DNA from: Tritrichomonas foetus
Lineage: Eukaryota > Parabasalia > Tritrichomonadida > Tritrichomonadidae
Assembly: GCA_001839685.1 (NCBI GenBank)
Contig: MLAK01000137.1
Location: 1 to 10,133 of the forward strand
DNA: 10,133 nt
Direction: 5' to 3'
Of this stretch, positions 1-6,050 are shown in pieces (position 1 is the first letter of the stretch; every line of letters starts with the position of its first letter). The notes beneath the pieces are model-generated. The model was not told the DNA's origin, made no database searches, and was given only the letters and a program-made list of their open reading frames with translations. A program made the translations under genes and the position numbers.

Positions 1-7
1 AAAATTT

Positions 8-25
8 TGATGTGAAGTCACATCA
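8..25. promoter_or_regulatory. Inverted repeat just upstream of the kinase gene
   Basis: TGATGTGA and TCACATCA form perfect 8-base arms around a 2-base centre (AG), ending 20 bases before the kinase ATG. Such a short-spaced dyad is a plausible dimer-binding site. Its right arm overlaps TCACA copies (18-22, 23-27) that fit the trichomonad initiator consensus TCA(C/T)(A/T); starting at A25 would give a 21-base leader. The dyad is directly visible; regulatory function is inferred. Confidence 0.35.
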
Positions 26-45
26 CATTATTTCAGAATTATTAA

Positions 46-930
46 ATGCAAATGATTGAAGGAGAAACATCAGGCGGAATTAAACTCAATATACCACAAC
101 ACGTGAAACATTACAAAATTATCGGGAAATTGTCGAATGGTGCAACATGTTGTATGTTTACTGGTTATGATTCAATTCGAAAAGACTTTGTTGCAATTAA
201 AGCCATGCCACTGACTTACATCAAATTATTTAATCTCAGAAAATGTATAGAAAAAGAAATAGCATTAATGCAAGAAATTAATCATCCGAATATTGTTCGT
301 TTTATAGATTCGTTCGAAACCGATGATATTATTTTTATCGTTACAGAGTATTATTCAAAAGGAGATTTACTTGATTTTCTAAATGGTGACAGCTTTTCTT
401 CGTTTAATCAAATGATAAAATTTGTCAGAGGAATTTTGGAAGCACTAAAATATTTACACAAACGTGGAATATCTCACGGTGATATAAAACTAGAAAATAT
501 AGCAATAGATAAACATATGAATCCGAAATTAATTGATTTTGGATTTGCAAAGACTACTTTTATAGCAAGTGATGACTCTAAAAATGGATCCTTAATTTGT
601 GCGTCACCAGAACTTTTTGAAGATGGCGATTTTAATCCTATAAAGGTCGATATGTGGGCTTTTGGAATCATGTTATTTGCAATAGTTACTCATCAATTCC
701 CTTATCAACATGGTGATAAAGAATTTATTATAAATCAAATTAAAAAAGGTAATTTAATTCTACCTGATACAATACCATCATTAATCAAAGATATAATTCG
801 TAAATGTACAAAAATTGATCCACTAAAAAGACCATCAGCTTCTGATCTTTTGAAAGATGAACTATTCAAATTTTCTTTATTTCCTAAGAAAAATAAGCTT
901 TATCATCATCAAAACAAATTCTCTATCTGA
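46..930 (+). CDS. Ser/Thr protein kinase, CAMK-like, with HGD catalytic loop
   Basis: A 294-residue single-domain protein kinase, probably cytoplasmic, that would phosphorylate Ser/Thr of unknown substrates. The kinase fold runs from about residue 23 to 275. Visible landmarks are the beta-3 lysine in VAIK (K52), the helix-C Glu71, the HPNIV stretch (80-84), the catalytic loop HGDIKLEN (144-151; Asp146, Lys148, Asn151), DFG (164-166), SPE (187-189, in place of APE) and DMW (202-204). The glycine loop is degenerate: the second glycine is Leu29. The HRD arginine is Gly145, making it a non-RD kinase unlikely to need activation-loop phosphorylation. All residues needed for catalysis are present, so it is probably active. 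The overall pattern resembles the large CAMK-type kinase families of trichomonads. The short basic/His tail (about 278-294) has no recognised domain. The first ATG is used; another in-frame ATG lies two codons later. It ends 151 bases from the convergent MATE gene. Family certain, substrate unknown. Confidence 0.95.
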   Translation: MQMIEGETSGGIKLNIPQHVKHYKIIGKLSNGATCCMFTGYDSIRKDFVAIKAMPLTYIKLFNLRKCIEKEIALMQEINHPNIVRFIDSFETDDIIFIVTEYYSKGDLLDFLNGDSFSSFNQMIKFVRGILEALKYLHKRGISHGDIKLENIAIDKHMNPKLIDFGFAKTTFIASDDSKNGSLICASPELFEDGDFNPIKVDMWAFGIMLFAIVTHQFPYQHGDKEFIINQIKKGNLILPDTIPSLIKDIIRKCTKIDPLKRPSASDLLKDELFKFSLFPKKNKLYHHQNKFSI

Positions 931-1081
931 TTTTCTATGTGATACTCAATCGGATAATAATGAAAAATAATATACTAGAAATCTTTTTTTCTATGTATAT
1001 AAATATATTTGTAAACATTTTTCGCTAATTTTATATTTTATTGATTTTCAACAACAATTCATTCATTTGTTTATTACCTAG

Positions 1082-2629
1082 TTAATTAATGAGCCCCTCC
1101 TGTAAAACAGAATCATATTTCATAGATTTTACTACTTTGACTATAGTAGGCAATGCACAAAAGATACTTGAGAGAAGTAAACCTGCATCTTGGGTCATGA
1201 AAGACATGAAAACAACACCTGGACTCTTTTTATCTGACGCATAATATAAGCCAAAAGTTCCAGCGAGCATTCCTACTCCTCTTGCTATTGGAACAACATT
1301 GGCGAGTGCTCCTGATCCAGTTGCAATCAGAAATCCAGTGAGTGCTTCACTAATTGGGAAGAGCCAGTTCGTGTAAAACATTGGAGGCACCATAGCTTTA
1401 GACAATTCAAGTGAATCTGCTCCAGAAATCCAAATCTTCAAAATTTTATCAGGCCAGAAGATAAAAACTGGAGTTACTGGAATTGTCACCATGAATGGAA
1501 CAATTAAGACATATAAAAGAAGTTTTAATAATCGTGAAAACATACGTTTTGCATGTGCATAAGATGCTGGTGGTGCTAAGCCTTGCACCAATCCAATAAC
1601 AATGGTATTTATTACATTATACGGTTGGACAGCTGCAGAAACTACTGCATTCACAGCTCCACCTATACCAGCATTATCACCAGCTAAAATAGCATATTTC
1701 ACTAGGAAAATTGGTGGGAAACAACCTGCAAAGCCAGTTAAAACAAATGGAAGAGAATCTTTCAAAACTATTAAAATTTCAAAAGTGAATTTTTTGAATA
1801 TCATCGATAAAGTTGGCTTACAAACAAATTTGAGGTGAATCAATTTTTTGGCTATACTTTTTTGTTTATTATCGTTCACATACAAATTTTGGTTCTCCAT
1901 ACTGTCAATATTCGATTTTTTGGATTGGAAAAAGTAGAAGGAAAATAAAACAAAAGAAAGAATAACTGGTCCAGAAACAACAGCAAAACCAACTGACCAA
2001 ATCGGCAATTTCAACCAAAATATGAATATTGGATCAAATATGAAAAGTGAAATAACGATTGCAGAAAGTTGAAAAACCGCACTTAAAAATGCTTTTGCTT
2101 CACCCAAAAGTGCTGAGCATAATGAATAAAAAATAGACATGAGTCCACTTAAAAATAAAAATGGATAACAATATTTAACAGTATCATCAATTAATTCTTT
2201 GGTCATTCCTAAATATATCAAAAGTGGCTTAGCTGCAAATGTTAAAGTTCCTGATAATAAAATTGTCACAAATAAACCCATTCTGATTAAATCAGCAATC
2301 AATTGTGATGAAACATCATATTTCTTTTCTGCAACAAGACGGCTCACTGTGATAGGAACACTGACACTTCCAAACATAGAAACAAGTGTAGCAATCATTG
2401 TGACGTATCCTGACATTCCAACAGCTACAACTCCATCATCACCATACTGAACACCAACAAAATATAAATGTATAGCATCTTGTAAAGTTTTCACAAAATT
2501 GTTGATCAGTGGACCCGCACATAATGATAAAACAGTTTTTAATGGATGCTTTCTTCCGAGTTTATAATCTTCATCTGTTTCCGACTCGGAAATTGTGCGG
2601 TATGAGAGCTCAGAATTATCATCGATCAT
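1082..2629 (-). CDS. MATE-family multidrug/toxin efflux transporter
   Basis: A 515-residue polytopic membrane protein of the MATE (multidrug and toxic compound extrusion) family, which exports organic compounds in exchange for Na+ or H+ at the plasma or an internal membrane. The charged N-terminal tail (about 1-28) is followed by the family-typical first helix: GPLINNF, then a Asp-containing LQDAIHLYFVG stretch and a GVVAVGMSG turn. About six hydrophobic segments fill residues 30-233. A polar lysine-rich linker follows (about 234-275), then a second set of about six segments (about 275-505), with the second-half landmarks NAVVSAAVQPYNVI and GLVQGLAPPASYAHA. The two-lobe arrangement and the length (usual range 450-550) argue that it is complete. 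The ATG chosen is the first in frame. A TAAA sequence occurs about 14 bases after the stop, as expected for a trichomonad poly(A) signal. No clear Inr is seen. Substrate cannot be predicted. Trichomonads are known to carry several MATE paralogues. Confidence 0.94.
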   Translation of the reverse strand: MIDDNSELSYRTISESETDEDYKLGRKHPLKTVLSLCAGPLINNFVKTLQDAIHLYFVGVQYGDDGVVAVGMSGYVTMIATLVSMFGSVSVPITVSRLVAEKKYDVSSQLIADLIRMGLFVTILLSGTLTFAAKPLLIYLGMTKELIDDTVKYCYPFLFLSGLMSIFYSLCSALLGEAKAFLSAVFQLSAIVISLFIFDPIFIFWLKLPIWSVGFAVVSGPVILSFVLFSFYFFQSKKSNIDSMENQNLYVNDNKQKSIAKKLIHLKFVCKPTLSMIFKKFTFEILIVLKDSLPFVLTGFAGCFPPIFLVKYAILAGDNAGIGGAVNAVVSAAVQPYNVINTIVIGLVQGLAPPASYAHAKRMFSRLLKLLLYVLIVPFMVTIPVTPVFIFWPDKILKIWISGADSLELSKAMVPPMFYTNWLFPISEALTGFLIATGSGALANVVPIARGVGMLAGTFGLYYASDKKSPGVVFMSFMTQDAGLLLSSIFCALPTIVKVVKSMKYDSVLQEGLIN

Positions 2630-2840
2630 TTTCTTGGAGAAATAAGTAAATTCTGGACAATTCCTCAGAGATTATTTTTTTCAATATTTATTTGTTCAAC
2701 CACTATCAATATTTTTATAATTTGAAAAATAATTCTGAAAATTGAGAACACTTCTGAAAAAAATGAATGAGGTAGAGTTAACTCCTTTTTTCATGGTGTT
2801 ATAACATTGTCATTGACATTTCTACGCAGAAAGAAAATAA

Positions 2841-2872
2841 ACTACTCATTTTTTAAATACTTAGTGAGTAGT
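2841..2872. repeat. Hairpin-forming inverted repeat
   Basis: ACTACTCA (2841-2848) and TGAGTAGT (2865-2872) are perfect reverse complements separated by 16 bases. It lies about 215 bases upstream of the MATE start and directly abuts the next inverted repeat. Function unknown. Confidence 0.4.
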
Positions 2873-2874
2873 AC

Positions 2875-2989
2875 TGACTCAATCAATTTCATCAGTGAAG
2901 AAATTCGTCATAGCAGACATTTTGTTGAACCAAAATCGAAAGCAATGATAAACTATGAAGAATCTGGTGAAATTTAATTGAGTGAGTCA
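2875..2989. repeat. 14-base inverted repeat pair with bZIP-like TGA(C/G)TCA cores
   Basis: TGACTCAATCAATT (2875-2888) and AATTGAGTGAGTCA (2976-2989) are reverse complements with one mismatch, 87 bases apart. The outer end of each arm is TGACTCA or TGAGTCA, the consensus core bound by AP-1/Gcn4-type bZIP proteins in other eukaryotes. The pairing is seen directly; whether it is a pair of binding sites, an RNA stem or the remnant ends of an insertion cannot be told. Confidence 0.4.
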
Positions 2990-3030
2990 AAATATGATAT
3001 TTTATTAATAGGCATAATAAAGTGCAACCG

Positions 3031-3096
3031 GTTTTACAGTGAACATTTTAAGGTCAAATAAAAAGTCAAATTAACCAAAAGTGTTCACGCTAAAAT
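3031..3096. repeat. Imperfect long stem-loop
   Basis: TTTTA-CA-GTGAACA (3032-3045) pairs with TGTTCAC-GC-TAAAA (3082-3095) except for the two-base internal mismatch. Pairing continues inward through one T-G wobble and three T-A pairs (3046-3049 with 3078-3081). The loop contains a short direct repeat GTCAAAT. It may be a structured RNA element or a degenerate repeat; nothing else supports an RNA gene. Confidence 0.3.
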
Positions 3097-3301
3097 GGGC
3101 CGCTCTTCATCATAATAAGAATGTTCAAATATTCACCAGATATTAACTGTTTATTTAGAGACCTTGAAACATTTTTTCCCCACTCGTTTGATATCAAAAG
3201 TATTGTGCTGACTTTCACACTCATTCACCAACAAACACAAAAATAAAAACATATGTGAGAAATGTAAAAATATGATTAATATGAATAATTCATTTTGAAT
3301 C

Positions 3302-3323
3302 ATCATGAATTATAATTCATGAT
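3302..3323. repeat. Perfect 22-bp palindrome
   Basis: ATCATGAATTA is followed immediately by its exact reverse complement TAATTCATGAT, with no spacer. A related smaller palindrome, ATGAAT-A-ATTCAT, lies just upstream at 3281-3293, so ATGAAT/ATTCAT arms occur twice within 43 bases. Probable protein-binding or cruciform-capable site about 480 bases upstream of the FOR20-like gene. Confidence 0.55.
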
Positions 3324-3350
3324 ACATGTATGGAATTTATATAAAGAAAA

Positions 3351-3370
3351 CATTTTTTTCCACGATAATG
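3351..3370 (+). promoter_or_regulatory. Myb-like box repeat, copy 1
   Basis: This 20-base segment ends in CACGATAATG and matches 3713-3732 at 18 of 20 positions. The core ACGATA (3362-3367) resembles the Myb recognition elements described in Trichomonas promoters. Binding is an inference. Confidence 0.35.
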
Positions 3371-3712
3371 TATGTAAAGTGTTTCCATAAACGATTTTCC
3401 ACTTGTTTACATTTGAGTATTTAAAAGTCAATAAAAAGGGAAATGTGGTGGAATAACATTTTTAATCAACGAGCTTTCATTTCAAAAATCGATGGGATTA
3501 TTTAAAGGAAAATAGTTTAATAATTATTATCAATATTTTGTGAGAAAACCATTAGATTGCACATTTGCAGTGAGTCTTTTGAGTAGAAAATATATCAAAT
3601 TATGCATCAATTGGACAAATTTCGGAATTCCTTGATTATTTAGAGAAATTTATAAATCAGTATATCAGATTGAGCATATTAATGATCTTTTGGTTCATAA
3701 ATATTAAAAAAG

Positions 3713-3732
3713 CATTTATTTTCACGATAATG
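3713..3732 (+). promoter_or_regulatory. Myb-like box repeat, copy 2
   Basis: Second copy of the CACGATAATG-ending segment, 362 bases after the first and 73 bases before the FOR20-like ATG. The ACGATA core is at 3724-3729. Its position suits an upstream activator site for that gene; no Inr is seen between it and the ATG. Confidence 0.35.
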
Positions 3733-3805
3733 ATGATTCACAGAATTCCTGAAAAGTGACAAATTTTTCTTAGAATGGTGGACGTTTATAATTACTTGAA
3801 TTAAA

Positions 3806-4228
3806 ATGTCTCTGGATTTCTTGAACGGATTTATCCACACATCACAACAAGAAGCTGTTGAGGGCGTTCAAAAACTTATTGAAGAAAAGAAAATCAAAGA
3901 GAAGATGTTAACAGAAGCCCAAAACTATGCGCAGGCTGCTGCTAATCATATCACCGACGAATCTTACGAAGCTCCACCCGTCTTCCAAGGAATTCCTGCT
4001 TTCGACGAGTCCGAAGATACCACCAACTATTTAGAATACCAACTTGTTTTAGAATATCTCGAATCTATCGGTTTGAAGTTTGCTCCAACAGTCTTTCGCT
4101 ACGAGAGCCAGAATCCAAACGTCATGTCTGATAGACAAAACCTTTCAAATGAGCTCCGTTTAAGATCATACGATAAAACCCCGCTTCTTGTTCAAATGGT
4201 TGAAGAGCTTAGAAAGTCACAGGCATGA
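3806..4228 (+). CDS. LisH-domain protein related to FOR20/CEP20 (FOP family)
   Basis: A 140-residue soluble protein with a LisH-type dimerisation motif in its second half. The core is LEYQLVLEYLESIGLKFAPT then VFRYES (about 76-101), which fits the L-x-L-x-YL-x3-G-L-x6-VF-x2-E pattern of FOP, FOR20 and OFD1. The following segment, DRQNLSNEL then KTPLLVQMVEEL, matches the post-LisH signature of FOR20-type proteins (DRQ-L--EL with a later PLL). Known members sit at centrioles, basal bodies and centriolar satellites and are needed for cilium assembly, so a role at the flagellar basal bodies is likely. The N-terminal 50 residues are a charged helical segment (EEKKIKEKM and alanine-rich) rather than the TOF-like helix pair of human FOR20. 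The codons use more C- and G-ending forms than the kinase gene, suggesting good expression. Exact orthology is uncertain: FOP, FOR20 and another LisH protein are all possible. Confidence 0.7.
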   Translation: MSLDFLNGFIHTSQQEAVEGVQKLIEEKKIKEKMLTEAQNYAQAAANHITDESYEAPPVFQGIPAFDESEDTTNYLEYQLVLEYLESIGLKFAPTVFRYESQNPNVMSDRQNLSNELRLRSYDKTPLLVQMVEELRKSQA

Positions 4229-4776
4229 AGTCTTTTAACGTTGTGATTATCAAAAAACTTCGAATTGCAGCAATCTATATTTAATTTTTAATCGATGCTA
4301 AATATTTTTAACATTCTAAATTTTATTTATTTTTGATGATTTGGATACTTTTTTAATGATTTTTATTGATTATTTTTAGAGGTAGATATCTAATTTATTC
4401 ACAGCTTTTTTCTAGGATATTTTCAAAATCATTTTTAAAAATATTTCTAATAGATTTATATTATTGTCTAATATTTTCGATATTTGAAATTGTTCCTTTG
4501 GAATACTTTTACAATCTCGAGAAAATTATAGTTTGAAAAAACAGAAAATTTCACTACATATTGAAATTTGAATATGACTGGCCAATTATCTATTTAAAAA
4601 GTTTTGCATATTTTGTAGTTTTTTCACACTCTTCTGCATGAAATGAGCCATCAATATATGTCCTCAATAAGTAAAACAATATAAAACAGATAAAGCTATA
4701 TACATACGAAATAGTATCATCTTTACAAATATATAATTTTTCTATTTTTCCAAAAAAAAAAGAGAAAATGAAAATT
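4229..4776. other. Convergent intergenic region, 3' flanks only
   Basis: Very AT-rich sequence between the 3' ends of the FOR20-like and syntaxin genes. It contains oligo-T and oligo-A runs (for example the A-run at 4752-4761) and no frame, repeat or RNA gene I can support. It presumably holds both 3' untranslated regions and cleavage sites. Confidence 0.5.
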
Positions 4777-5613
4777 TCACCTAAATATGGCAATCACAAG
4801 TAAAACTATAACCGCAACTGCAAGAGCAGCTGCACAAAACCACATTCGTGATTTTTTCTGATAAGACGCAGCTTTCTCAACTTCTCTGTGTGCTTCGATT
4901 GCATTATCGAGGGTTTCAGTGATGCAAGAATCAATTCTATCGATTACTGTTCCCTGCTCGACGATCAAATTTGACAAGTCCATAAAGATGTTTCTAATTT
5001 CTTCAGCACGCCGCATTATCTGCTCGATTTCCTCATTGTTTCTTTCTTCCAATAATTGCTGCTGTCTTCTTGCGGACGCCTCATCGCCCAAATTGAAGCT
5101 CAAAAAGTCGTCAAAATTATCTTTTTCGCTTTTGTTTTTGAGGTGAGGCGCTCGGCTGAAGCTGGCTGAAATAGTTTGTTGTGCCATTTTGAATTTGATA
5201 GAAAATTCTCGAAACGATTCAAGCAAATTTTGTCTGAGATTCGATAATATTTTTTCTCGATCTGGAAAGTTTGGAGAATTTGAGTGAATAAAATTAATCT
5301 TCTGTGAAATCGTTTGCAGATGCATGTTGATAGAATTCGTTAAATTGTTTACTTCGCCGATTGAATCTGATGAATCCATAAATGTTGGTCGCAGGCATTC
5401 GTTTTGTTTCCGTAAGAGAAGGTCAAATGTTGTGTTAATTCGATTAAGCTCGCTTTTGATTTCTTTCGAGAGAGAAAAAAAAGGTTCTAATGGAGATTCG
5501 AAAGTATCGGATTTGCCACCCATTTGACCAGAACGAACCTTTATTGAAGTTCCTCTAAATCGCATTAAATCAGCTGTTCGATCACGATTAGAGCCTGAAA
5601 CCGGAAGATACAT
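4777..5613 (-). CDS. SED5: Qa-SNARE, syntaxin-5/Sed5 type
   Basis: A 278-residue tail-anchored SNARE acting in ER-Golgi and intra-Golgi membrane fusion. The N terminus has the DRT peptide (N9-R10-D11-R12-T13, then L16), the signature by which Sed5/syntaxin 5 binds the SM protein Sly1. Residues about 45-155 are amphipathic and fit an Habc three-helix domain. The SNARE motif spans about 187-250 with MDLSNLIVEQGTVIDRID at its centre; Gln220 is the ionic zero-layer residue, defining a Q-SNARE. A hydrophobic anchor (about 258-277, rich in Ala, Val, Ile and Leu) ends at the last residue, so almost nothing is lumenal. Length is close to the family norm of 300-340. The ATG at 5613 is chosen; a TTG three codons upstream is not a plausible eukaryotic start. 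Three out-of-use ATGs lie within 27 bases upstream, so the leader must be very short or the gene is translationally restrained. Family certain; Sed5 subclass likely. Confidence 0.92.
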   Translation of the reverse strand: MYLPVSGSNRDRTADLMRFRGTSIKVRSGQMGGKSDTFESPLEPFFSLSKEIKSELNRINTTFDLLLRKQNECLRPTFMDSSDSIGEVNNLTNSINMHLQTISQKINFIHSNSPNFPDREKILSNLRQNLLESFREFSIKFKMAQQTISASFSRAPHLKNKSEKDNFDDFLSFNLGDEASARRQQQLLEERNNEEIEQIMRRAEEIRNIFMDLSNLIVEQGTVIDRIDSCITETLDNAIEAHREVEKAASYQKKSRMWFCAAALAVAVIVLLVIAIFR

Positions 5614-6050
5614 TTTTATCAAATGTCATTTTACATCCATACTTTTAATATGAAGAATAACTGTATCATGGTAAATTCTATTGGTTGAAAAAAAAAACTT
5701 CAGGAAATCTTTATTGATGATAAAAAAAATCACATAGCATGATAGACAAAATATAAATTTATAGTACAAAAAATTTTTGAGTATATTTAAAATCGAAATC
5801 ATAGGAAAAACAAAATGAAATAAAAGTAAATAAATTAGAGAGGAAATGAAACACTAGAATATTTATATTACAATTTATAAAATCAGAAATTCACATAAAA
5901 AAATTAAGGCTCCTAACATATTGTTCATCAAAAAGAATCTATGTAAACAATTTAGAATACCAATACCAATAAAACAGTGTTAAACAACAATCAATCATAT
6001 TTTTTTTTTTTTCGGATATAAAACTAATCTAATAAAATTAATAATCATCA
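5614..6050. other. Intergenic region, syntaxin promoter and Rictor 3' flank
   Basis: AT-rich gap between two minus-strand genes. It contains oligo-A and oligo-T runs (5688-5696, 6000-6012) and a small tandem repeat of AATACC (about 5956-5971). A TCATA Inr-like element (gene strand) at 5649-5653 is 38 bases before the syntaxin start, but upstream ATGs intervene. No gene seen. Confidence 0.5.

Larger units (their letters stand above)
2630..3805. other. Divergent intergenic region with palindromes and short repeats
   Basis: This 1.18-kb gap separates the divergently transcribed MATE and FOR20-like genes and must contain both promoters. I find no convincing gene, tRNA or mobile element in it. 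It does hold several ordered elements, listed separately: a hairpin and a 14-base inverted repeat (2841-2989), an imperfect long stem (3031-3096), short palindromes (3281-3323) and a duplicated Myb-like box (3351-3370 and 3713-3732). It is much longer than the other intergenic gaps here (about 150-550 bases). Confidence 0.6.

Noticed and set aside
474..671. Antisense frame inside the kinase gene
   Set aside because: It mirrors conserved kinase motifs on the opposite strand; a shadow of the real gene. The same applies to the opposite-strand frames within the MATE gene (1602-1838, 2199-2450) and the syntaxin gene (4919-5146, 5324-5527), and to the same-strand alternate frame within Rictor (6914-7129).
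2775..2791. GAGTTAACTC palindrome followed by a T-run, shaped like a bacterial terminator
   Set aside because: The setting is eukaryotic and no gene ends here; the stem is only five base pairs without a loop.
2771..2974. Open plus-strand frame of about 68 codons in the MATE-FOR20 gap, ending in a coding-looking charged stretch
   Set aside because: It has no ATG until near its end, no recognised family, and a frame of this length is expected roughly once by chance in an AT-rich spacer of this size read in six frames.
3370..3375. GTATGT, the trichomonad 5' splice consensus, upstream of the FOR20-like gene
   Set aside because: No ACTAACACACAG-type branch/acceptor follows, and the downstream gene is complete with its own ATG.
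4590..4793. Minus-strand frame overlapping the 3' end of the syntaxin gene
   Set aside because: It covers AT-rich 3' flank, runs partly over the syntaxin C terminus in another frame, and shows no domain.
5614..5622. Extended syntaxin start at a TTG three codons upstream
   Set aside because: Non-ATG initiation is not expected in this nuclear genome, and the ATG at 5613 already precedes the conserved DRT peptide.
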